The notes under the pieces were generated by a model. It was not told where the DNA came from. It ran no database searches and was given only the letters and a program-made list of their open reading frames with translations. A stretch of 5,452 bases of DNA from Smithella sp. (lineage in GTDB: Bacteria > Desulfobacterota > Syntrophia > Syntrophales > Smithellaceae): contig JAAZOZ010000143.1 in assembly GCA_012797505.1 (NCBI GenBank), positions 1-5,452 on the forward strand. Reading direction: 5' to 3'. Shown piece after piece: positions 1 through 4,254 of this stretch. The number at the start of each line of letters is the position of its first letter. The first letter of the stretch is position 1. Position numbers and translations under genes: made by a program.

Positions 1-242
1 GCAGCGGCATCCCGGTTCTGCAGGACAGGCAATCTGGCAAGGGTCATGAGAAATCTGCGTGTGGCTTCCATGTCATTTTCATGGTCGTTTCCCAGAACTT
101 GCGCCATCGTCAGGGCGTTCGCTTTTGTCATTTCCACGTCATGGCGTTGACGTTCATAGCCGGAGTAAACAATAATGCCGAGGGCGGGGAGAAAGACTGC
201 AAGAATCAGGATCAGCAACTGACTGCGGACGGACTTCATCAT
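1..242 (-). CDS. Membrane sensor protein N-terminus (probable dCache-type sensor kinase or cyclase), partial
   Basis: An open frame on the minus strand starts at ATG 242-240, or at the adjacent in-frame ATG 239-237, and stays open for 80 codons to the window edge. It begins MMKSVRSQLLILILAVFLPA: a short basic N-terminus followed by a hydrophobic segment at about residues 9-26, which would be a signal anchor or first membrane helix. Next comes an extracytoplasmic stretch (SGYERQRHDVEMTKANALTM, then a run ending RRFLMTLARLPVLQNRDAA). This pattern of one helix, a charged coiled-coil-like segment and an 'R-LL--LA-LP-V' segment is typical of the start of dCache_1/PDC sensor domains found on histidine kinases, diguanylate cyclases and chemoreceptors. 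The output domain lies outside the window, so the class cannot be decided. A weak AGGAAG lies about 13 bp upstream of the first ATG. The gene is divergent from the tRNA-Gln/PII unit, and no link to nitrogen control is shown. Confidence 0.75.
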   Translation of the reverse strand, partial: MMKSVRSQLLILILAVFLPALGIIVYSGYERQRHDVEMTKANALTMAQVLGNDHENDMEATRRFLMTLARLPVLQNRDAA

Positions 243-331
243 TGAAAAATCAACGCTTCCTATCTCTGAGAAGATGAATCTCAACGAGTGATTTGTCATA
301 TATCATAAGTTCTGAAGAAACATCAACGATT

Positions 332-373
332 ACGAATGGAAACAAATTCAGAGCATTCGTGATACCGTTTGTT
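332..373. repeat. Interleaved inverted repeats in the divergent promoter region
   Basis: ACGAATG at 332-338 and CATTCGT at 354-360 form a perfect 7-bp inverted repeat with a 15-bp spacer. AACAAA at 341-346 and TTTGTT at 368-373 form a 6-bp inverted repeat with a 21-bp spacer, interleaved with the first. There is no T-run beside them, so a terminator is unlikely. A protein-binding site for the divergent sensor gene is possible. The function is inference only. Confidence 0.35.
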
Positions 374-403
374 CTCATATCTTATTCTCACATCGGATCG
401 GCT

Positions 404-438
404 CGCTTTAAAGCAGGGTAACCGCTTTAAAAACGGTT
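404..438. repeat. CGCTTTAAA direct repeat with short palindromes
   Basis: CGCTTTAAA occurs at 404-412 and 423-431, 19 bp apart (nearly two helical turns). The first copy sits in a perfect palindrome, GCTTTAAAGC (405-414). The second lies inside AACCG-N9-CGGTT (420-424 and 434-438). The 9-mer TAACCGCTT at 419-427 recurs at 3029-3037, upstream of the second sigma-54 promoter. It may be a regulator site, but no known consensus matches. Confidence 0.3.
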
Positions 439-456
439 CGGGGATACAATTATGTC

Positions 457-481
457 TGTTTGTGTTCAAAACGGACAAACA
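457..481. promoter_or_regulatory. Candidate upstream activator site (TGTTTGT-N11-ACAAACA)
   Basis: TGTTTGT (457-463) and ACAAACA (475-481) are perfect 7-bp inverted arms around an 11-bp spacer. The centre, 469, lies about 108 bp upstream of the start site predicted for the sigma-54 promoter at 551-566. That is the normal range for the enhancer of a sigma-54 activator. It resembles the NifA enhancer TGT-N10-ACA, but the inner spacing here is 11, not 10. A TTGT-N11-ACAA element also occurs upstream of the second sigma-54 promoter (2950-2968). Binding by the activator encoded at 1274-2806 is inferred. Confidence 0.5.
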
Positions 482-550
482 TGTATCCTTTGAAAATCAT
501 CTGGATCACATAACCATTTAAATATAAAAACGAATTTCAAATTCTACCAC

Positions 551-566
551 TGGCACGGCGGTTGCT
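551..566 (+). promoter_or_regulatory. Sigma-54 (-24/-12) promoter for tRNA-Gln and the PII gene
   Basis: TGGCACGGCGGTTGCT matches the sigma-54 consensus TGGCACG-N4-TTGCW at every conserved position. The invariant GG (552-553) and GC (564-565) are exactly 10 bp apart. With GC at -13/-12, transcription would start near 577, giving a 58-nt leader before the tRNA and about 160 nt before the PII start codon. The dyad at 457-481 fits as its enhancer. I saw no convincing sigma-70 promoter between here and the tRNA. Confidence 0.85.
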
Positions 567-634
567 CCCGACTCATTTGTGTTATCGATTGGGAAAGGAA
601 GCGCTTTCTGACTCAAGATGGTTTTGTTCTTCTC

Positions 635-708
635 TGAGGGGTCGTCTAAAGGTAGGACGCCAGGTTCTGGCCCTGAAAATTGAGGTTCGAGTCCTTGCCC
701 CTCAGCCA
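635..708 (+). tRNA. tRNA-Gln (anticodon CTG)
   Basis: The 74-nt sequence folds as a complete tRNA. The acceptor stem pairs TGAGGGG (635-641) with CCCCTCA (698-704) perfectly. The D stem pairs GTCT (644-647) with GGAC (655-658) around a loop containing GG. The anticodon stem pairs CCAGG (660-664) with CCTGA (672-676), and the loop TTCTGGC (665-671) puts CTG at 667-669. The variable loop is 4 nt. The T stem is TGAGG/CCTTG with loop TTCGAGT. The discriminator is G705 and CCA is encoded (706-708). The anticodon reads CAG (Gln). The weak first T1-A72 pair and G73 agree with glutamine identity. One oddity is a C-A mismatch at position 27-43. The gene lies 69 bp downstream of a sigma-54 promoter and 28 bp upstream of the PII gene, with no terminator between, so cotranscription is likely. 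Confidence 0.95.
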
Positions 709-720
709 TTTTCTCCGTTC

Positions 721-727
721 GGAAAGG
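721..727 (+). promoter_or_regulatory. Ribosome binding site that decides the PII start codon
   Basis: GGAAAGG at 721-727 lies 3 nt before ATG 731 but 9 nt before ATG 737. Normal Shine-Dalgarno spacing favours 737, which also gives the standard PII N-terminus MKLIIAI. Confidence 0.55.
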
Positions 728-736
728 CAAATGCTG

Positions 737-1078
737 ATGAAACTGATCATCGCCATCGTACAATCCGACAAGATCAAAGACGTCAAACAGGCTTTGCGCG
801 ACGTAAACGTGGGCAAAATAACCGTCTCCAGTGTAGTCGGCTGCGGCGCGCAGGTCGGCAAAACCGATACCCGCGACGGAGTAGTCACCAACGGGAACCT
901 CCTCGACCGGGTGCGTTTCGAAATCGCCGTGAACGACGACTACGTCAAACCCACGCTGGAAGCCGTCATCCGGGGCGCGCGCACCGGCAGTATCGGCGAC
1001 GGTAAAATTTTCATCGTCCCTCTGGAGGAATGCATCCGGATCCGCACGGGCGAAACCGGCCGGCTGGCCATTGGATGA
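737..1078 (+). CDS. glnB: PII nitrogen regulatory protein with atypical T-loop
   Basis: This 113-residue protein is a normal-length PII protein (usually about 112), a trimeric cytoplasmic sensor that binds ATP/ADP and 2-oxoglutarate and controls nitrogen-metabolism proteins by contact. It has the PII N-terminus MKLIIAIVQSDKIKDVKQAL, the nucleotide-binding TGSIGDGKIFI (83-93) and the C-terminal IRIRTGE (100-106). In the T-loop, G37, Q39 and G41 are kept; Q39 usually contributes to Mg-ATP/2-oxoglutarate binding. By gap-free alignment with E. coli GlnB from memory, positions 46 and 51 are Arg and Thr instead of Tyr. Tyr51 is the residue uridylylated by GlnD, so this protein probably signals by ligand binding alone. 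The start at 737 is preferred to 731 from the ribosome-binding-site spacing. It is probably cotranscribed with the upstream tRNA-Gln from the sigma-54 promoter at 551. The NifI1/NifI2 subfamilies fit less well. A likely partner is the GAF-AAA+ activator downstream, by inference. Confidence 0.93.
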   Translation: MKLIIAIVQSDKIKDVKQALRDVNVGKITVSSVVGCGAQVGKTDTRDGVVTNGNLLDRVRFEIAVNDDYVKPTLEAVIRGARTGSIGDGKIFIVPLEECIRIRTGETGRLAIG

Positions 1079-1097
1079 AGCTTCCCGAAACCTTTCC

Positions 1098-1123
1098 AAA
1101 GAGACCTTTCCCGCTCTTTTTTT
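1098..1123 (+). terminator. Weak terminator-like hairpin after the PII gene
   Basis: AAAGAG (1098-1103) pairs with CTCTTT (1114-1119) around a 10-nt loop. The T-run at 1117-1123 overlaps the 3' arm. The stem is only 6 bp with few G-C pairs, so termination may be partial and leave some read-through to the activator gene. Confidence 0.35.
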
Positions 1124-1181
1124 ATCCAACACGCAAAATGGTTTTCTCTTTGCATGAGCATCCTGGGACGGACAAAATACC

Positions 1182-1214
1182 GGTTGATATTCGTACAAAT
1201 TTGTTTCATTGTAC
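1182..1214 (+). promoter_or_regulatory. Possible weak promoter with a dyad operator for the activator gene
   Basis: GTACAA (1193-1198) and TTGTAC (1209-1214) form a perfect 6-bp inverted repeat with a 10-bp spacer. It overlaps a second perfect palindrome, ACAAATTTGT (1195-1204). A TTGATA near 1184 could be a -35 element, but the -10 candidate near 1207 (CATTGT) is poor. No sigma-54 promoter is visible before the activator gene. Operator function is inference. Confidence 0.3.
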
Positions 1215-1273
1215 TGGAGCGGGTCAGAAGCGACCGGTAAAAACCCGAAGCCGAATCAGGGGAGCGAGACAAC

Positions 1274-2806
1274 GTGAGCATCCACAGTTATGAAGAATTA
1301 GCGGCCCTTCACGCCATATCCAAGATTTTGGCGCAGCCGATGGAATTGAGAGACCAACTGGAGCAAATCCTTCATGAAATGAGTTTGCGCCTCGGGATGC
1401 AGCGCGGCATGATATCGCTTTTGGACCACGAGACAAAGGAAGCGTGGCTGGACATTGCCCATGACGTCAACATTGACGGGATGGAAGTGACTTACAAACC
1501 GGGAGAAGGCATTACCGGCAAAGTGGCGGAAACCGGCCGCCCGATGGCCGTGGCAAATCTGGGGCAGGAAGCCCTCTTTCTGGACCGCACCGGGGCGAGG
1601 CGTCATCTGAACCGCGCCGAGCTTTCTTTTTTATGTGTTCCCATTATCTATGACGCAAGCGTGGTCGGCGTTTTATCCGCCGACAAGGTGGCCAAGCAAG
1701 TCGAAGACCTGGAAAAGGAACTGGCCATGATGGGCTCGGTGGCCGAACTGATGGCCAAAGCCGTGCATATCCGGGCCCTGGAAGAAGAAAACCGCCGCCT
1801 GCGCAAAATTGTCGGACAGCAGCATGCGCCTTCCATGGATATTATCGGCCATTCCAAAGCCATCCAGGAAGTCTTCGGGCTCGTGGCGCAGGTTTCCGAT
1901 TCCAATACGACGGTCCTGATCACCGGCGAAACGGGAACCGGCAAGGAGTTGATTGCCCGGGCGATTCATAACAACTCTCCGCGCAAAGGGGGACCGCTGG
2001 TGCAGGTCAACTGCGCGGCGATTCCCGACACGCTCATTGAAAGTGAACTGTTCGGCCATGAAAAAGGCTCATTTACCGGCGCGCTGCAGACGCGCCGCGG
2101 CCGCTTCGAAGAAGCCAACGGCGGCACGATCTTTTTGGATGAAGTGGGCGAACTGTCCGCCGCCGCGCAGGTAAAGCTTCTGCGCGTGCTGCAGGAAAAG
2201 CGCTTTCAGCCGCTGGGCTCGTCGCGGGTGGTGAATGTCAATGTAAGAATCATCGCCGCGACGAACCGTAATCTGGAGCAGGACATTCTCGCCGACCGTT
2301 TCCGTGCGGATCTTTTTTACCGCCTTAATGTTTTCCCCATTTATCTGCCGCCGCTCAGGGAACGCGGCAGCGATGTGATTTTGCTGGCCGATCATTTTCT
2401 GCTCAAGTACAGCAGGGAAATGGGCAAGAACGTCAAGCGGATCTCCACGGCGGCCATCGAAGCGTTTCTGTCCCATAAATGGCCGGGCAATGTCCGCGAA
2501 CTGGAAAACTGCATCGAGCGGGCGGTTTTATTGACCAGGACGGACACCGTGGACTGCCTGCACCTGCCGCCTTCTCTGCATGCCGGAGAAAAAGACCCGG
2601 AACGAAAAGACCGCAGCAAGCTGTCGTCCGTTGTGGAGGCGCAGGAGAGGACGCTGATTATCGACGCGCTCACGGAAAGCGGCGGCAATCAGACCAAAGC
2701 GGCCAAAATCCTGGGAACCACGAAGCGCATTATTCAGTATAAAATATCGAAAATGGGCATCGACCCGAAAAAATTCAGCCGGAAAAAAAAAGGATCTGAG
2801 GCCTAG
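1274..2806 (+). CDS. NifA-like sigma-54-dependent transcriptional activator (GAF-AAA+-Fis HTH)
   Basis: This is a 510-residue enhancer-binding protein that remodels sigma-54 RNA polymerase with ATP. Residues about 5-165 form a GAF domain with NifA-like features (LGMQRGMISLLD; GEGITGKVAETGRP; LFLDRTGAR; LSFLCVPI). A charged helical linker (about 166-182) follows. The AAA+ domain (about 190-420) has Walker A GETGTGKE (218-225), sigma-54 contact loop GSFTGA (265-270, a Ser variant of GAFTGA), Walker B TIFLDE (285-290), sensor ATNRNL (329-334), FRADLFYRLN (343-352) with the arginine-finger region, and WPGNVREL (403-410). The C-terminal Fis-type helix-turn-helix (about 455-495) ends in TKRIIQYKISKMGID. 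There is no receiver domain, so it is not NtrC-like. The Cys-rich linker of oxygen-sensitive rhizobial NifA is absent. The GTG start is set by AGGGGAG at 1258-1264, 9 nt upstream. It lies between two sigma-54 operons and probably controls one or both. Calling it NifA proper would need nif genes nearby, and none are seen. Confidence 0.93.
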   Translation: MSIHSYEELAALHAISKILAQPMELRDQLEQILHEMSLRLGMQRGMISLLDHETKEAWLDIAHDVNIDGMEVTYKPGEGITGKVAETGRPMAVANLGQEALFLDRTGARRHLNRAELSFLCVPIIYDASVVGVLSADKVAKQVEDLEKELAMMGSVAELMAKAVHIRALEEENRRLRKIVGQQHAPSMDIIGHSKAIQEVFGLVAQVSDSNTTVLITGETGTGKELIARAIHNNSPRKGGPLVQVNCAAIPDTLIESELFGHEKGSFTGALQTRRGRFEEANGGTIFLDEVGELSAAAQVKLLRVLQEKRFQPLGSSRVVNVNVRIIAATNRNLEQDILADRFRADLFYRLNVFPIYLPPLRERGSDVILLADHFLLKYSREMGKNVKRISTAAIEAFLSHKWPGNVRELENCIERAVLLTRTDTVDCLHLPPSLHAGEKDPERKDRSKLSSVVEAQERTLIIDALTESGGNQTKAAKILGTTKRIIQYKISKMGIDPKKFSRKKKGSEA

Positions 2807-2854
2807 ACGAAAAAGGTATTTGGTCAACCGTCCGCAGAGCTATCGTATTGCAGA

Positions 2855-2880
2855 AGCGCCGGACCTGCCGCCCGGGCGCT
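2855..2880 (+). terminator. Possible hairpin terminator of the activator gene
   Basis: AGCGCC (2855-2860) pairs with GGCGCT (2875-2880) around a GC-rich 14-nt loop, 48 bp after the activator stop codon. No T-run follows, so it is not a canonical intrinsic terminator. It could instead act as a 3'-end stabilising structure. Confidence 0.25.
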
Positions 2881-2908
2881 CCCAAATCATGCGGGAATCA
2901 TAAACCTC

Positions 2909-2920
2909 GTTTCATGAAAC
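2909..2920. repeat. Perfect 12-bp palindrome GTTTCATGAAAC
   Basis: GTTTCATGAAAC is a perfect 12-bp palindrome centred about 182 bp upstream of the start site predicted for the glutamate synthase operon. It has no T-run and no loop long enough for a hairpin, so a DNA-binding protein site is more plausible than an RNA structure. No second copy was seen upstream of the PII unit. Confidence 0.35.
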
Positions 2921-2949
2921 CTTCTCGCCCCCAGCAAATCCGAACAAAA

Positions 2950-2982
2950 TTGTCTTGATGTTTTACAAAAGAACATTTTTGT
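2950..2982. promoter_or_regulatory. Candidate upstream activator sites (overlapping TGT-N11-ACA dyads)
   Basis: TTGT (2950-2953) and ACAA (2965-2968) form a dyad with an 11-bp spacer. A second dyad, ATGTT-N9-AACAT (2958-2976), contains TGT-N11-ACA at 2959-2975. A third, ACAAAA-N6-TTTTGT, covers 2965-2982. The first two are centred about 138 and 130 bp upstream of the start site predicted from the promoter at 3071. Site 2959-2975 matches 461-477 at 12 of 17 positions by eye. This shared spacing upstream of both sigma-54 promoters suggests a common enhancer. Confidence 0.42.
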
Positions 2983-3070
2983 TGCCTGAATCAAAGCACA
3001 GGATCGTCTTTGCGCTCTTCCAAAAAGCTAACCGCTTATAATTCATAGATAAACTATATTGATCCCGCAC

Positions 3071-3086
3071 TGGCACGACTCTGGCA
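3071..3086 (+). promoter_or_regulatory. Sigma-54 (-24/-12) promoter of the glutamate synthase operon
   Basis: TGGCACGACTCTGGCA matches TGGCACG-N4-TTGCW except for one T-to-G change in the -12 element. GG (3072-3073) and GC (3084-3085) are exactly 10 bp apart. The predicted start site near 3097 leaves a 27-nt leader to the ATG at 3124. That placement strongly supports the start chosen for the next gene and means the alternative ATG at 3106 would have almost no leader. Confidence 0.83.
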
Positions 3087-3111
3087 ATCAGCTTGTCGGG
3101 TTGAAATGCAC

Positions 3112-3118
3112 AGAGGAG
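3112..3118 (+). promoter_or_regulatory. Ribosome binding site that decides the amidotransferase start
   Basis: AGAGGAG at 3112-3118 sits 5 nt before ATG 3124, so it selects this codon over the in-frame ATG at 3106. Starting at 3124 places Cys directly after Met, as class II amidotransferases require. Confidence 0.7.
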
Positions 3119-3123
3119 AGGCT

Positions 3124-4254
3124 ATGTGTCGTTTATTTGCTGTAACATCCAATAATCCGCTGTCGCCGATGATGGCCATCAACGCGCTGAATGTCATGAA
3201 AGAGGGACATGACGGATCCGGCGTGGGGTTGTTCATGACCGATCTGGGGGGCGAGTTCGAAAAATTCAAAAGCGAGCCGATCCTGTCCGGCATCTTTTCC
3301 AATGAAGGCATCAAAGCGCTCGACCGCTTCATGATCGATCAGGATTTCATGGTCAAATACAAGCTGTCCTTCCGGCCGGCAAAACCGACGCCTCCGGGAA
3401 CACCGAAAAGGGATAACTACGTCATCCGCGTTTACGAATACCCGGCCGAATGGGAAAGCTTAAGCCGGGAGGAAATCGATTACCGCCTGATGATGGTGCA
3501 GCTCCAGCTTCGACAGATGGGCGAAAAAGATCAATCCATGATGGTCTTCAGCTTCTGGCCGGATGTGATCATCATCAAGGAAGTGGGCGATCCGCTGGCC
3601 GTGGCCGAGTATCTGGGGCTGGACCGCAAGGACCTCACCGCCCGGATGATCTTGAGCCAGGGACGCCAGAACACCAACTACTCCATTGATATTTACGCCT
3701 GTCATCCGTTTTTCATCCAGGGCATGGCGACGATGACCAACGGCGAGAACACCGCGTTTGTGCCGATCCGGGAATTTCTGATGTCGCGCAATTTCCCCGG
3801 CTACACCGGCTACCAGTCCGACTCGGAAGTGTTCACACACATCCTGCATTACACGCAGAACAAACTCGGACTGGGCATGGAAATGTACAAGCACGTGATC
3901 ACTCCGCTCAGGGACGAGGAGCTGGCGCGTCATCCCGACGGGCGGATGCTCAGAAACCTGAAGCAGAGCTGCCGGCCTCTGATCATCGACGGGCCCAACT
4001 GCGTCATCGGCTGTCTGCCGGACAAGTCGATGTTCATGGTGCAGGACGCCAAGAAACTTCGCCCCGGCGTGGTGGGCGGCCGTCCCGGCATTTTCGCGTT
4101 TTCCTCGGAAATGTGCGGCCTGGATGCCGCCATTCCGGAGCGCGACATCAACCTGGACGATCAGCCGATGAGATATGAAACCGTCATTGTCCGCCGCGGG
4201 CGGCAGGAGATAGAAAAATGGAACCAGTGGGACACATTGCCCCATCTACACTAA
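3124..4254 (+). CDS. Glutamate synthase, class II glutamine amidotransferase subunit (GltB1-type)
   Basis: This 376-residue protein is the stand-alone glutaminase part of a split, archaeal-type glutamate synthase. It would release ammonia from glutamine for the synthase subunit encoded next. It starts MCRLFAVTSNN, so after Met removal Cys2 is the N-terminal catalytic nucleophile of the Ntn-hydrolase fold. Other family marks are GHDGSGVGL (28-36), SQGRQNT...ACHPFF (178-197), TNGEN (205-209, the conserved NGE of the glutamine site) and YTGYQSDSEVFTHIL (227-241). The segment after about residue 250 (CRPLIIDGP...GIFAFSSEMCGLDAA) is usual for these subunits. No signal peptide or membrane segment is seen, so it is cytoplasmic. 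It is first in an operon from the sigma-54 promoter at 3071, and its end overlaps the next gene by 37 bp. Other class II amidotransferases are less likely given the partner gene. Confidence 0.9.
   Translation: MCRLFAVTSNNPLSPMMAINALNVMKEGHDGSGVGLFMTDLGGEFEKFKSEPILSGIFSNEGIKALDRFMIDQDFMVKYKLSFRPAKPTPPGTPKRDNYVIRVYEYPAEWESLSREEIDYRLMMVQLQLRQMGEKDQSMMVFSFWPDVIIIKEVGDPLAVAEYLGLDRKDLTARMILSQGRQNTNYSIDIYACHPFFIQGMATMTNGENTAFVPIREFLMSRNFPGYTGYQSDSEVFTHILHYTQNKLGLGMEMYKHVITPLRDEELARHPDGRMLRNLKQSCRPLIIDGPNCVIGCLPDKSMFMVQDAKKLRPGVVGGRPGIFAFSSEMCGLDAAIPERDINLDDQPMRYETVIVRRGRQEIEKWNQWDTLPHLH
4205..4209 (+). promoter_or_regulatory. Ribosome binding site of the synthase subunit, inside the upstream gene
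   Basis: AGGAG at 4205-4209 is 8 nt before ATG 4218 and lies within the last codons of the amidotransferase gene. It supports a start that overlaps the upstream gene by 37 bp and suggests coupled translation of the two subunits. Confidence 0.65.

Larger units (their letters stand above)
243..550. other. Divergent intergenic region with several inverted repeats
   Basis: This stretch of about 308 bp lies between the minus-strand sensor gene and the sigma-54 promoter of the tRNA-Gln/PII unit. I see no convincing coding frame. It is AT-rich and holds interleaved inverted repeats at 332-373, a repeated CGCTTTAAA at 404-412 and 423-431, and a 25-bp dyad at 457-481. The last 65 bp (about 482-547) is a very AT-rich spacer that could bend or bind IHF, though no good IHF consensus was seen. 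A TATGAT-like -10 element for the sensor gene is visible on the minus strand near 300, but it has no well-spaced -35. Confidence 0.6.
2807..3070. other. Intergenic region upstream of the glutamate synthase operon
   Basis: About 264 bp separate the activator stop codon from the second sigma-54 promoter, with no convincing coding frame. It contains a GC-rich hairpin (2855-2880), a 12-bp palindrome (2909-2920), an AT-rich cluster of TTGT/ACAA dyads (2944-2982), and an isolated TATAAT at 3037-3042 without a usable -35. WATCAA at 2989-2994 matches only the first half of an IHF site. Confidence 0.6.

Noticed and set aside
714..723. TCCG-TT-CGGA palindrome between the tRNA and PII gene as a terminator
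   Set aside because: The loop would be only 2 nt and no T-run follows. It cannot act as an intrinsic terminator.
562..1005. A plus-strand frame beginning inside the sigma-54 promoter
   Set aside because: It runs through the tRNA and overlaps the PII gene in another frame, has no ribosome binding site, and is very Arg-rich.
518..1198. A 226-codon minus-strand frame covering the tRNA and PII gene
   Set aside because: It crosses a complete tRNA gene and is antisense to a clear PII protein. The composition is that of a shadow frame.
2783..2791. Run of nine A residues near the end of the activator gene, as a programmed frameshift
   Set aside because: It encodes a Lys-rich tail (SRKKKG) just before the stop codon. 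Slippage would alter only the last few residues, and there is no downstream structure or extended frame.
3037..3042. TATAAT as a sigma-70 -10 box for the synthase operon
   Set aside because: No TTGACA-like element lies 16-18 bp upstream, and the sigma-54 promoter 30 bp downstream matches much better.
3106..3123. An upstream in-frame ATG for the amidotransferase gene
   Set aside because: It would place six residues before the catalytic Cys, the ribosome binding site lies after it, and it would leave only about 9 nt of leader from the predicted start site.
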